The notes under the pieces: generated by a model | Database searches by the model: none | Told to the model about the DNA's origin: nothing | Seen by the model: the letters and a program-made list of their open reading frames with translations, nothing else | Shown here: positions 1-10,625 of the stretch, piece by piece | Position numbering within the stretch: position 1 is the stretch's first letter | How the letters are laid out: the number at the start of each line of letters is the position of its first letter | Translations under genes and position numbers: made by a program | From: Rhyacophila brunnea | Lineage: Eukaryota > Arthropoda > Insecta > Trichoptera > Rhyacophilidae | Reading direction: 5' to 3' | Assembly (NCBI GenBank): GCA_022495005.1 | Contig: JAGYXB010000100.1 | Location: 310,001 to 374,000, forward strand | Length of the DNA: 64,000 nt

Positions 1-53
1 GATAGATATAGTTTTTCACCTGTTCGAGCTGAGCGCCATTAATGTGGATCTCT

Positions 54-430
54 TAATGCGTCAATGACATTATGCTACTTTACGAGCTGCTTGTTGGCGA
101 ATTTACAATCTGCCTGTAAAGTCGCCTAGTGTCATCATCGAACAAGCTAACAAGCAGATTGTAAACAATCTACCGAGAAAAGTTGAAAGCCGGTCAACTT
201 TACACGCTACACGCCGGCGTGTGGGCCTACTGCGTCTGCGCAGTAGAGCGTAGTAGCGACCTCCCGGTAAAAAACGAACTACGTTCTGTCAAAATAGTCG
301 CTAGCTTGTTGGCTTCTCAGCGAATGGAAAGTTTTGGGTGTCATCATCACAATCGCAGTAGCTGAATCGCCCGCTTTTAAATTGGCCAACAAACAGCTCG
401 TAAAGTAGCTCAATGTAATTGACGCATTAG
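54..430. mobile_element. Foldback hAT-like MITE, 377 bp
   Basis: The two ends are inverted copies of each other. The left arm starts TAATGCGTCAATGACATT and the reverse complement of the right end starts CTAATGCGTCAATTACATT. Similarity continues for roughly 70 bases through a shared ACTTTACGAGCTG block. The octamer GGATCTCT flanks both ends (46-53 and 431-438), which fits the 8-bp target duplication of hAT transposons. No transposase code is visible, so it would depend on an enzyme supplied elsewhere. The ends are offset by one base, so the exact boundary is uncertain. Confidence 0.7.
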
Positions 431-444
431 GGATCTCTCTAGAC

Positions 445-994
445 CAGTGGTTCCCAAAGTTGACTGGGCTCCGACCCATCTAACAAAAATTTCCAATCTT
501 GGGACCCACCTCAGCTGTCTTAGAGAAAAGAGGGCATAAATATTGGTAATGCTCAGATTCCCTAGTGGCGAGTCGTGGAACTACTTAATGCTGTCTTATT
601 TGTTCTAATTAAAATAAAAAATATATTTTTTATAAGTGTTACCAATATGAATGAAAGACTGTTGAAATAAGAAACACAACTTAAATAAAAAAAAATATTA
701 CTTATATATAGCTTTTTCATGATTGCCGACTGAGCTGTCAGTATGGCTAGCGCTAGTTCCAGCGCTAGCTGGCGATATTCCGCGACTGTGCTGCCATCTG
801 TAGTGCATTGGCAATTCAAATTATTATTATTTTATCACAATATTTTCCGTAACTTAAGTTTATTTCAATTTTTAGGAATTATAAATAGCTGAATGAAATA
901 TCAAATTTATCACATCCTATTTTTTTTAATTCATGTATACAGTGGCGAGGGCCCACTCAATATTAGCTCACGACCCATAGTTTGGGAAACCATG
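445..994. mobile_element. Non-autonomous hAT element (CAGTGGTTCCCAAAG ends), 550 bp
   Basis: The left end reads CAGTGGTTCCCAAAGTT and the reverse complement of the right end reads CATGGTTTCCCAAACTA. The perfect octamer CTCTAGAC lies on both sides (437-444 and 995-1002). These are the hallmarks of a hAT insertion. Only chance ORFs lie inside. It sits directly beside the foldback MITE that ends at 430, and the two target duplications overlap by two bases. Confidence 0.85.
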
Positions 995-2022
995 CTCTAG
1001 ACTCTAGAGGAACATGACTTTCGTCTATATGTTTAGATTTCATTAATATTGATTTTTATAAAAACATATTTGGTAGGTAGGTACATAGTACATATTATTA
1101 GTTTTGTACGATTTTAATTATAATAATGAAACGTTTAAAAAAATGTTATAAATAATAAATAAATCTACCAACAGGTGAGGCACGTGCACCGGAGGTTTCC
1201 TTGATATGTCAAATATCAATAAGTAATTTTATACAATATATTATTATATGACATGCTCGAAGAGACTTAGCACCCTGATACGATGGTCGCTCCAAGGCCG
1301 ACGTCTTCGCATCATTCATACGATCGAGACAAAAGTGATCCTCGCGTGATGGGTGAATATTACCACTCGACATGAAACTGTGTCACCTTGATCCAGTATA
1401 CACCGTATACATAATGCGACCTTTATAAGCGGTACACGTCGTGGTCTGACATTTGGGTGGTTATATGTATAGAGAACCGTTGACTTTTTTCCGGAAAAAG
1501 TCAACATATTTTAAAAGTAATTAAAATTTTGTGAGAAGCAAGGACAATGTTACGTTTTGTTCAGGTATGATAATTCGAATATATAGGTACTGACATTTCG
1601 CTCTAGGGATATTGGGAGGGTCACACTTGAATATTTTATTCAGAATTCCAAATGCGCTCCATCTTTGCTTTGATCTCTTGAGAATTTCGTCAGATATTCC
1701 TAAATATAATATCAGTAAATTCGTGTAAGTCTATTTCATCTAGTTAACTCCATAACATTATTTTTCTTGATCCGAGTTCACTTCGATATCTTCTGGACCG
1801 ATTCTGTAAACAAGGCGATTTTTTCAATCAAAAACTTGCAACTTTTTACAATCTCACTTTAGTGTTTGATTAATACATAGAATTATGTACTTATACGCCA
1901 TAATATTATATCGTAATTGTTGTTAGTTGTATTATAATAATGCTTTTATAATAATAATGCTACGTTTCCTTCGTATGCGTTGCATTCTATTTTCTACATT
2001 AAGGCGGGTACACACTCGTAAC
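995..2022. other. Unassigned AT-rich spacer
   Basis: No gene, complete repeat or structured element was recognised. The stretch near 1250-1500 is richer in CpG and free of stops in one reverse frame, but its translation looks like no family I know. Confidence 0.4.
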
Positions 2023-2722
2023 TAGGGAATCCAATCCCGAGCCAAAATTCTGATCCCGGGATTTCGGGATTACAATTTGACGATCCCGGGATTGGCATTT
2101 TTTCCATAGTTAATATATATTTTTTTTATTTTTACAAATAACATTGATAAAATCGGTCAAAAATAAATCTAGTATAATTTATACTATTTAAGACATTTTT
2201 ATTGTTAATATTGTGTACGTTCAATACATAAGTTTAATGGAATAAATAATATTGTAATATAAATAGTAATGTGAATTTAATATGAGATTGCTGTTTCTGA
2301 TAGTAAAGACTTAATGAATGGGTTAGCGAGATTTAACATAGTAAAGCAAATCGTGGTGTATGGCCTTTCCGCTTCATAAATCTAATTAGTCAGTCAAATA
2401 TGAAACTGGCGTAAAACGTATGAGATCATGGTGGAATTACTTTGTTAAAAGTGCGAAGCATTGTTTTTTTCCAATCTTTCTCATTTTTATTAATTTATGT
2501 GAAAAAATAAAATGAATCGGCAACTTACATATGGGTATAAATCAAACTTCATTCAAACTCACTTTATTTCTAATGTAGTTATTTGTTATTAAAAATATTT
2601 TTTCTGTTATATTTTCGTTTTTATTTTATTTTCCATAAAAATTGATAAAACAATCAATTCCGAAATCTTCAGGATTATGTTTACGAATCCTGGGATTCAT
2701 AGGTATCGAAAATAGCTCGGGA
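2023..2722. mobile_element. hAT-type element with CCCGGGATT subterminal repeats, right end missing
   Basis: The left end TAGGGAATCCAATCCCGAGC and about 690 following bases match the complete copy at 15529-16279 in order and orientation. Near the end both copies carry the shared GGTATCGAAAATAGCTCGGG block. Here the match stops around 2722, where the other copy continues to its terminal inverted repeat. The right terminus is therefore lost and no target duplication can be read. It has no coding capacity. Confidence 0.75.
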
Positions 2723-3696
2723 TGCAAGTATGCGTGATAAATATTTTTGTATACGCATGCACACAGTCCTTAGTACATAAACACAGAGCAAGTAAGCTTG
2801 AAGAAAGACAGTTTGTGCTTGGACTCTTGTGGATGCTCTCGCTTTGGCTGATTTTGTCCTGGTTTTCAAAAAAAAAACCACGAATGAATAAACGTGGCAT
2901 GCGATGTAAAGACTGGTTAAACATATTATTCTCACACTAAATTACTGAGTGAATTGAAAATATATCCTCCAAAATATAGCGAATGATGTTCGCTTGCATA
3001 AACTTGCATACATGTTTCCGCAAGCATAGCTAGTACAAACATGCAGATAAAAAATAAATAAAGTTGCTTGTGCAGTCAAAATTTTTGCGCAAAATAATAG
3101 TACAGAAGCTCAAGCATGTTTGTACAAAAAGATTGATAATGAATGCCATCGTTATACAAAGGTACATTGCCTTAGAAATTTGGTGAACATATTTTGCCTA
3201 ATCAATTAAATTTGAGAGTTTGTGAGGGTGTAATACGGCAACTGTAACTTGACGGGCTAAGATGAGGTGTCGCTATTATTGCGACGTGAGAATTTTTTTC
3301 CAAATCGCCCCGACCCAAGCGATAATTGTTGTCGCTCCATATAGTTATCGCGGCATGTTGGGCATTACTTTAAACTAAGATTTGCCAGAAACAGATCGCC
3401 GCTATTGTAAACACGTCGGTTTAAAAAGTATTAATGCTACATTTTCATTAATGATATTATATCCGTGGTTATGGGACTTTTCCAATTGTTATTTTTTGAA
3501 CACGTTCATTATTTATTCAATATCACAATATATTCGGTAATTTTTTTCATTGCAGTTTGCAATGTATTAAAACAATAATTCGAGAAATTGTGATATTTTG
3601 CGATCTGTATGGTTTAATATATTATTATCTCATAGTCCATTTCTATGCATACATTAAATTCCAAGGTGTGTTAATTGTAAAATTAATGTAAATTAA
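2723..3696. other. Unassigned AT-rich spacer
   Basis: No gene or repeat boundary was identified. A slightly GC-richer patch at 3240-3420 carries several TCGC motifs but has no reading frame of interest. Confidence 0.4.
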
Positions 3697-3730
3697 AATT
3701 CTAATGAATTTAAGTTTTGTACTATTCCAT

Positions 3731-3797
3731 TTGAGTCGTTTTTTGCGTCCCGGGTTTCGCTTTTTGGCATATTCAGGCGCTGTGTATACTCACCAAA
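3731..3797 (-). ncRNA. Hammerhead-ribozyme-like motif, inverted partner (candidate)
   Basis: Read on the minus strand, this repeats the motif at 3846-3905: TGAGT, a degraded core CTGAATA, a weakened stem II, GAAACCCGGGAC and ACTCA. The core and stem II differ from consensus, so it is probably inactive. Confidence 0.3.
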
Positions 3798-3845
3798 GGA
3801 AAACATAAACTGATGTGTATGTATATCAGTGTATGTTTGCCTTTG

Positions 3846-3905
3846 GTGAGTGTACATAGCGCCTGAAGATGCGAAAGGCGAATCCCTGGTCGCAAAAAAC
3901 GACTC
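3846..3905 (+). ncRNA. Hammerhead-ribozyme-like motif (candidate)
   Basis: The core CTGAAGA matches the hammerhead consensus CUGANGA at 3863-3869. It is followed by a short stem-II-like hairpin (GC..GAAA..GGC), a GAA block and a short palindromic stem-III-like segment ending GGTC, the expected kind of cleavage triplet. TGAGT before the core can pair with ACTCA after it, giving an outer stem I. This copy has GAATCCCTGGTC where other copies have GAAACCCGGGTC, so it may be impaired. Activity is inferred from the layout only. Confidence 0.4.
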
Positions 3906-3960
3906 AAATGGAATAGTACAAAACTTAAATCCATTAGAATTTAAATTCAAATTCCATCAA

Positions 3961-5892
3961 GTACCTTCGGTCAATAATATTGATATTAATAATGTAAATT
4001 AATATTGTTTTTTTATACATAATTATTATTTTAGAGGTATTATTCAACTAATGATTTCTTACATGGCTATGTCTATAAATACTAGTACATCTTTTTATAA
4101 TACACGTAGGTTCTTGCGTTGTAATTTCAATAATAATTACTAAATTAAAGATAAAGAAATGAATATTTTTTATGATATTTTGGCATCAAATTCTCGTTAT
4201 CTTTATTTTAAGATAAGGTTAAATAATCGTTTAATCACGAGTCTTCGCCATTGATATAATATACTTCATAAATACCATAAAGATACCATGCTGTCCCTGT
4301 TTGATTCTTTGACTAACGGTGTCAATGAAGATACCTAGAGACAATGTTTATAATATTGTATATTATATAACATTATAATGTGGATAGTAATTTGAAAAAA
4401 AAATGTAAAACCTACGATAGATAAAATTACCAAAAAACTACTTCAAGATCTTTCTGAATAAAATATAGTTATGCTCTAATTGTATATTTTTATCTCAGTC
4501 AAATATTATTGAAATATATTTATTATTATTATTATTATCAATATCAAAACAAGATACATATCAGAGCAAACTATACAGGACACCTTATACATTATTCAAT
4601 CGAAATGGATAGTAACATTTTAGATTCGTTTTTCCTTAACAGTGAAAGTTAATGTCCTAGTAAGGCCGAAAGGTTTTCACTTGACCGGCCATGCTGAAAA
4701 TTGCTGGAGTTATTCTACGAAAATATTTACTGCGCGTGAAACGACGCATGTGAAGATCCAGCGTCGCGACGCCGTTCTCTCAAATCGAACGTCAAAAATC
4801 GTATGGTGTCCAGTGACAGCTGTTAACTTACTCTAAAATATAACTTTATAAACAAACACGTAATCTGTTGGATTTATTTTTTTATTCTTTTCACGAAATC
4901 ATAAACCATGTAATCAATGTCCCTAATTTAGTATGACTCCCTGGAATGGCAGCTTATGTCTCGGTTAGAGTTCCTTCATTGTGTTTATCCAGGTATTGGC
5001 AAATTTCTTGTCGTGTTCTTAAGGAAACTATTCCTTAATCTAAGCCTTGAGGTTTATATTTGATGTCTTTTGAGTGTGGGTATATCTAGGATTATGCTTA
5101 TAATCTGAGCTCCACGGCGTTCGAGACAACAAAAGTAAGTTTTTTATTGAACATTATATTTAGTTAGGATTAATTATTAAGGAGTTGCGCTTTTATCAGT
5201 TTCCAGAATTCTCCATTTGTTAAACATGCCTGTTTGTCATGCTTCATGGCCCTTTAGCAGTTATTGTTATAGTCTACGCATTATAAGCAAGATAGTTTTT
5301 GAAAAATCATCATTTTTGTTACCTAGGTGAATTTATCGGCTTCTAAAATATAGTCAATTACCTAATTGTCTTTGTAAACTAAAATTTTTAGTCTGGTTAA
5401 ATTCAAGTCGATTACTATAGATTTCCCCAGAAATTGCGTCTATCGCGTATATTTGGCCAGAGATCGTCTTTCCATCGCGCTGTCTTGCACATTTTCACTT
5501 AAACTATTATATCGCAAACTCTTATTTATTCCCTTGTACAATTATTTCGTTTTTGTCTATACTCATTCTGCTAAGAGTGCACCCTTTGCTATGCCGTGTT
5601 TACATTATATTTTTCTGTACCGCTCTTTTAGTGTCAACATATTGTAGGTATACTATTTTGATTGTTGAAAAATTGGAATAAATCAAGTTTTTGAGCATTA
5701 GGTAGGTTCATGAAGGTTTTTTTTTTTTTTTTAAATATTTTTACTACAAAAATAATTGTTAAGTACCTATATCTACATCACTAATTATACACAGAAAAAA
5801 ATTGAGAAACAATAGAAAATAGCACTGATACCACGTTTTAATATTAAATACAATACTTAATTTTCGTCAGTGAGATAATTAGTTAAATTTTT
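3961..5892. other. Unassigned AT-rich spacer with a (TTA)n run
   Basis: No gene or transposon end was recognised. A TTA/ATT microsatellite lies around 4516-4538 and a run of T residues near 5718-5732. The 64-codon ORFs at 4642-4836 and 5453-5647 have no family resemblance and look like chance. Confidence 0.4.
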
Positions 5893-6475
5893 ATAGATGA
5901 GGCGTCTAATTACAAAAAGCGACAAGTCCGCAATTTGATATTTGCGGGAAACAACGTTTTTATGTTTCAAGCTTCAATTATTTGTTTTAACATGAGATAA
6001 CTTTTTCCGTTGTATTATATTTAAAAATTAGAAACAAATGGCAATTTGTTTCAGCCGATAAACTTTTGAATGTAATAAATATAGGCAAAATTAAATTGGA
6101 CGTAGCGCTACTTGAACCTCACTTTTTAATTTATCCTGCATAAGGCACATATTTCCGTGGCACTGTCATGAGTTTACCGGATGGTATAGCATGGGAGACG
6201 CCATTTCCAATAATGAACGTTCCATTATTGGTTGACTTAAACACGCGCGAAATCAACCTAGCTTTAAATAACATAAAACACGGACTTGGCGCTTTTTGTA
6301 ATATATCGAGACTTAAAATAATTTTTTTCGTATGGTTTTGTCGCGTTTTGGAATTTATAGATCAATACATAGTGTGTAAAATTATACAAAGAATACGTGC
6401 GTATTTTTTTCGCGATTGTGACCAAATGTGGACTTATCATTTTTTGGAATTAGACGCCTCAGATGGACAATTTTG
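5893..6475. repeat. Degenerate inverted/tandem repeats, unit about 70 bp
   Basis: The block GAGGCGTCTAATTACAAAAA followed by GCGACAAGTCCG near 5898 occurs again in reverse complement at about 6400-6460. Two weaker reverse copies lie near 6255-6320 and 6330-6375, each containing an ACAAAAAGCG- or CCAAAACGCG-like core. The arrangement suggests an old foldback or minisatellite-bearing element. No clear target duplication was found. Confidence 0.55.
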
Positions 6476-6563
6476 TAGATTTTTTAACCTATTGTTCTGG
6501 TTATGTATCACACTAGTATTGTTACATTTAAAAAACATATTAACACGTAGAATAAATTCATGA
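6168..6563 (+). CDS. Orphan 131-codon ORF inside repeats (doubtful)
   Basis: This is an uninterrupted ATG-to-TGA frame of 131 codons, long for such AT-rich DNA. The product would be rich in aromatic and hydrophobic residues, with a hydrophobic stretch near residues 107-122 (LLFWLCITLVLLHL). I recognise no domain. Three degenerate repeat units run through the frame, so the absence of stops may follow from repeat composition and not from selection. No splice sites or codon bias support expression. Confidence 0.15.
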   Translation: MSLPDGIAWETPFPIMNVPLLVDLNTREINLALNNIKHGLGAFCNISRLKIIFFVWFCRVLEFIDQYIVCKIIQRIRAYFFRDCDQMWTYHFLELDASDGQFCRFFNLLFWLCITLVLLHLKNILTRRINS

Positions 6564-7317
6564 TGAATACATAATAATGATATATACATTCAGTTATTTA
6601 TAAACAAATCGATATAGGTATTATCGTTAACTATATTCCTTAGAGACAAATAATGGTAAGAGCTCATACACGCATGGAGTTATGTTTATGTTTCACTAGT
6701 TGTCATGTTTAGAATATTGCAACAGCTGTTTAGATATTATTTAGATATGAATGTTTTTTTGAAGTTTCAGTGATACAAGTTGGTGAAATCTCTATTTAAA
6801 ATAAGAGGTGTACAATTTTTGATAATGTACATAATAATATCGTATTATACTGTCAAGCTATTGAATTTTAATTACGGGTATGGGTTTGTAAAATATTTTA
6901 ATACAATAATTTATATCAGACGTATTATATAAGTTCCTCCACTGATTTTCACCCATTTCTATAGTACACACTCGTGTACTACCTACTAAGATACAAAGAG
7001 TATCTATCGCTTCATGTTTATAAATGATTTCGTTTTTTATGTATGTGTATTCAAAGCGACCGCAAAAACTATGCTCGCCAAACGGAAGGGGCATTGTTTT
7101 TATTCTGACATTTTGTTCGTAGTTATAGGAAACAAACAGACCGTTTTGTTGAACAAAATATTATCGATTGGTATTATTAAATTTGTTTACGCATGTCACG
7201 ATTTACAAATCCATGAAATCGCAACATAATTTTTATGGCATGGAAGACATTGAATCACAATATAAAATTACTTACCTATTTCACTATATTACGCTATATA
7301 GTCGGAGTATCTATATG
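6564..7317. other. Unassigned AT-rich spacer
   Basis: Nothing recognisable. Short overlapping ORFs on both strands at 6858-7229 show no family features. Confidence 0.4.
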
Positions 7318-7440
7318 ACGTGGACAAGGTCCCGCCGTTTCTTTCAGTTCATCGCCATGTCTCGCGTCTCCTGCCATGTGAGGTCTGTAACACGTGGGTA
7401 GGGTCAGCCACGGCGATGGAATCTGGCATGAATTCGAAGC
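7318..7440 (-). pseudogene. Non-LTR retrotransposon C-terminal remnant
   Basis: On the minus strand this matches the LINE tail at 33850-34350 over its last coding part, with the shared CCATGT-AGACCTG and GGGCCACGGCGACGGA-like blocks, but with a deletion between them. It encodes the remains of the arginine-rich tail typical of insect LINE reverse-transcriptase ORFs (RGRP, then LTWREAQ). The frame is broken and it is certainly inactive. Confidence 0.5.
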
Positions 7441-8110
7441 ATGTTGGAGCTCATTCCAATACGCCATAGTGCAAATCCATGTGCTGTATGCATTGACTAT
7501 TATATATTATATAGTATATTCCTCAGCGGGTTTTGATTTGCCTGATAACGAAGTAATAATTAAATTATTAGGTACCATGGTCATGCATGGTGAAACAAAT
7601 GAAATTTCAGATGCTATATTACAGAAGAAAGATTGGCCAATACGAAGCATCCTCTGTCAACTCTGTATTCCATGAACGGCCAGGTATTTATTCTGAAAGG
7701 ACTTGGGATCAAATAACCCCTCTGGATCAACTGCAATTGATGCGATATTCAACTATTTTTTCTGCTACATAGCAAGAAGAGTTTCAAGCAGGCTGGAGAG
7801 AAGAGTATTGCGAGGGCATGCGCCGTATAAGTGGGAGGCTATCTTTAAGAGATCGAGTGAATATACAATGACTAAAGCAACAAGATCAGCGCAGGATCGC
7901 TTTAGCTAGATGGAAGGATATTGTTGGCATCGCCTGTAATTTCAGTGACCACCATCTTAAGGATATGGTAATTGCCCAATGACGTAACATATGGATAGGA
8001 GCGCATAATCTCGATACTTGGACTAAAATACTGTATAGGATGTGCACAGACACGGATTGTTGGAGTTGGCTAAGGCGCGTATGATGTTGTGGTGCCAGAA
8101 GAAGAATAAG
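7441..8110 (+). pseudogene. Possible LINE-derived fragment ending in GAAGAAGAATAAG
   Basis: Broken plus-strand frames carry basic, tryptophan-containing stretches (EEFQAGW, ARWKDIVGIA). The segment ends with a (GAA)n-like tail at about 8097-8107, as the recognised LINE tails in this window do. No reverse-transcriptase motif is visible, so the assignment is weak. Confidence 0.25.
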
Positions 8111-8329
8111 TCAAAAACTATGGTCACAATAAGCAAAAAGTAGCTTTATTTACATAAGATCTATCATAACTAATGATAATAAGGAACTAGTTGAATCAAG
8201 GGAACGTTTGACAGCAGTGAACTGAACATACTTCTGCATTACTGTCCATTAGTCCAAAAAAATTCACAGAAATATGAAATGCATCTAAGAAACGATAATA
8301 TGAACAGAAGTTTCGTATGTCAGCGAACT

Positions 8330-8590
8330 GTGGACAGTTATATGAGAATAGCTGGAATGTATAAATTTTATGAATTTGACCCGAGCAGGAACAGCAGACT
8401 AGAGAATGAGATGTATAAAGGACCTCCACATATAATAAACTGTTGCGGCTTGGGTTACTTGGGTAAATAGGACATGCCCACCGTGTGCCTTGTGGAAAAC
8501 GAGAGGTGAGAAGACCACGGCTCCGCTGAATTGGTGAAGACGTGAAGGGGGATCCGTTGGCGATGGAGAATGGGGGAAGAGAAATCACGA
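8330..8590 (+). pseudogene. Decayed non-LTR retrotransposon 3' coding end
   Basis: After a frameshift near 8467, the plus strand reads GHAHRVPCGKREVRRPRLR, a stop, then IGEDVKGDPLA. This closely follows the usual LINE ORF2 tail pattern (WLGHVxRMPxGRxxRRPRLRWIGDVxxDL). The stop replaces the expected tryptophan. Nothing upstream preserves the reverse-transcriptase core, so this is a 5'-truncated, dead copy. Confidence 0.6.
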
Positions 8591-9062
8591 GGCATAGACT
8601 AATTTTATAAGTTTCTTTTATAGCTAGATATATATCCGTTAAAATAAAAATGTTTCAGCGAAAAAATAACAAAGTTGTGCAACTTTCGTGTTTGGTTTCG
8701 TTGTTCGGGCCGATCTTTTCAATCGGCGATTTTATTTTTGTACCGGGTGACCTTTTTCCTGATTTGTATTTTCTGATAAGCATTGGCGATGCCCTTTTGC
8801 GAACTTTGCCAAACATAACTTATCGGTACTAAATAAAAATTTATAACCTATTGACATTTTGGAGACATCTAAACAAATAAATAATGATTGTTTTTTTGTA
8901 TGTTTGTTGTGTTAAACACTCACTCCTGATGTGAAAATTTTATAATGTCTACATTATCCACAGGTGTATGAATAGTTATTCTATACTGAACATACATTAT
9001 TTTGAAAACACTTCTAAAAAAATATATTATAACAAAAAGAAAAAATCTTTTTGAAAATAGCA
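8591..9062. other. Unassigned spacer with a 60-codon hydrophobic ORF
   Basis: The ORF at 8650-8832 reads as internally repetitive (FSIGDFIF and LISIGDAL) but matches no known family. It is best regarded as chance or an old repeat. Confidence 0.3.
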
Positions 9063-9140
9063 ACACACCCCGCAGAAATTGAACCTGCTTCTCTCGGGTA
9101 TCGCGCCCACGCACATAGGCCACTATGCTAAAGGAGTCAT
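9063..9140 (-). repeat. tRNA-like pol III promoter sequence (SINE head or tRNA relic)
   Basis: On the minus strand the A box TAGCATAGTGG and a B-box variant GGTTCAATTTC are spaced as in a tRNA. A GGG-loop-CCC segment sits where the anticodon arm would be. The acceptor arms do not pair and the B box is mutated, so this is not a functional tRNA. It is related to the sequence at 28133-28210. Confidence 0.55.
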
Positions 9141-9739
9141 ACTTAGTTTCTACAAATTAGTTAATACTCTCCGGAGCGTTTTTTAAATTGATTAAAAAAA
9201 TAGTTAATCAAAAGTTATTCCATGATTGAGAAGTATGGAATGAAAACTAGAGTTATGTATAATAATTCATTATGTGATATATATTTCTTATTTACGAATT
9301 ATTTTCTTATTTTCCGGGTACATTTAAAAAAAGAGTATTTACTGAAAACATACACTACATTTTTATTCATAGTCTAAATATTTAACAATCGATATTCTTC
9401 TTTTGATTATATCGTCACTGTTCTGGCAGAAGACACTAATTCGAAAAAATGACATTGAGTTAGTTATATCAAAATATTCCTTATTTCAAACTTTACCGTC
9501 TAGAAACCTTCTTAATAAATAAACAGTCTTTATATTAAAGTCATCCTTTTTAATCCTTAATAAACTCACATGATAGACCATTTCAAACATTTTAACAACT
9601 TCAAAGTCAAATTACTCAAAACTAGTATTCTCCAGTTAGTGTGTTCTGCCAGAACAGACACGATATATTCTGTCCAATTTTACAGAACCAATTAACATAA
9701 TTTATTATTATTATTATTTAACCAAATTTCCGTAACATT

Positions 9740-10257
9740 AGATGGTGTCAAACGTCTTGACGATGTGGACAAAATTGTGTACCCTAGGGTTGTTAGTAAA
9801 TGTCGACAATAAAGTAAAATTGCTAATAGGTGCTTGTATGGTCTACTAAAATAAATGAAATCAAAAGGATTGATTATCCAGAAAAAACAAAACAATGGCT
9901 GTACAAAATTTTCGTGAGACCAACGTTGACATACAGAGCTGAAGCATGTGCCCTGTGCTCCACTGATTGTCAGAAACTAAAGATGTTTGAGTGCAGGATA
10001 TACTTGGAAAAATGAAGTACGCACGTGCAGATTTAATCGTGATACGTATAAAGATGTACAGATTCCGCTGGAAGGAAAATATAGAAAAGATGAAGGATAG
10101 ATCAGCATCTAAGCGCTTAACTTCGACAAAGCTGAATAACGACGATTACGGTGGCTAGACGGAGTAGAAACGGATCACCAGACTCTCGATATGGCCAACT
10201 GGCATTCCAAAGTTAGGGAGATTATTGTTGGACGCGGTTAAGGCCCACGCCGGGCTG
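9740..10257 (+). pseudogene. Decayed non-LTR retrotransposon 3' end
   Basis: Broken plus-strand frames preserve ANRCLYGLLK, then KTKQWLYKIFVRPTLTYRAE, followed by a basic stretch (RIKMYRFRWKENIEKMKDR) and a terminal KAHAGL-stop. This order (connector, VRPxLTYGAE motif, RFRWxxNIEKM, WxxVVxxAKAHPGL-stop) is characteristic of insect LINE ORF2 tails. Several stops and frameshifts are present. A SINE is inserted at its extreme 3' end. Confidence 0.7.
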
Positions 10258-10267
10258 TAGCGCCATT

Positions 10268-10615
10268 TTTTTGACCTTGTCCGATCGTTAAGATCATATG
10301 GGTCTCCACAGGATGGAGGTTTGTATTATAAATGTCTTTCAGTGCTGAAGATGCGCTAGGCGCGTAACGATTAGAAGGACATTAGATATAATTAGTATGA
10401 TATTTAAATGTGATAATTATCTGGTCAGCAGTCAATGTGTTAACAGATTTCTTTTTGCAAGAAATAGATGTTAGCCACTTGCTATCATCATATCGGGTAC
10501 ATACTCTGGCTCATACACACATTGAAAAGCAATATGTGTTCTTGCCAGGCCCAGGATTCCGACCTGGGACCTGCGCCGTTATAGACCGAATAAGCCGCGC
10601 GGCCATCGTGGGTGT
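10268..10615 (-). mobile_element. tRNA-derived SINE inserted in a LINE tail
   Basis: The tRNA-like head lies on the right (minus strand GATGGCCGCGCGGCTTA, then a mutated B box near 10556-10567), followed by the family body and the conserved 3' part with GGAGACCCATATGATC. The ten-base TAGCGCCATT is repeated exactly at 10258-10267 and 10616-10625, a classical LINE-mobilised target duplication. Relative to the copies at 21677 and 50942, this copy carries an extra insert of about 120 bp (roughly 10333-10440). Confidence 0.85.
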
Positions 10616-10625
10616 TAGCGCCATT

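Larger units (their letters stand above)
3697..3960. repeat. Head-to-head foldback of the hammerhead-like repeat family
   Basis: Two copies of one unit face each other around a short centre. Each unit runs from TTTGGTGAGT through CTGAAGATGC, GGCGAA and GACTCAAATGG to AAACTTAAATCCATTAGAA. Each arm is about 100 bases and the centre about 40. Related units lie at 17150-17359 with 18200-18300, at 24960-25290 and at 44145-44345. Penelope-like retroelements commonly keep inverted partial terminal repeats, so that is one candidate source, but no reverse transcriptase or GIY-YIG code is present here. Confidence 0.65.
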
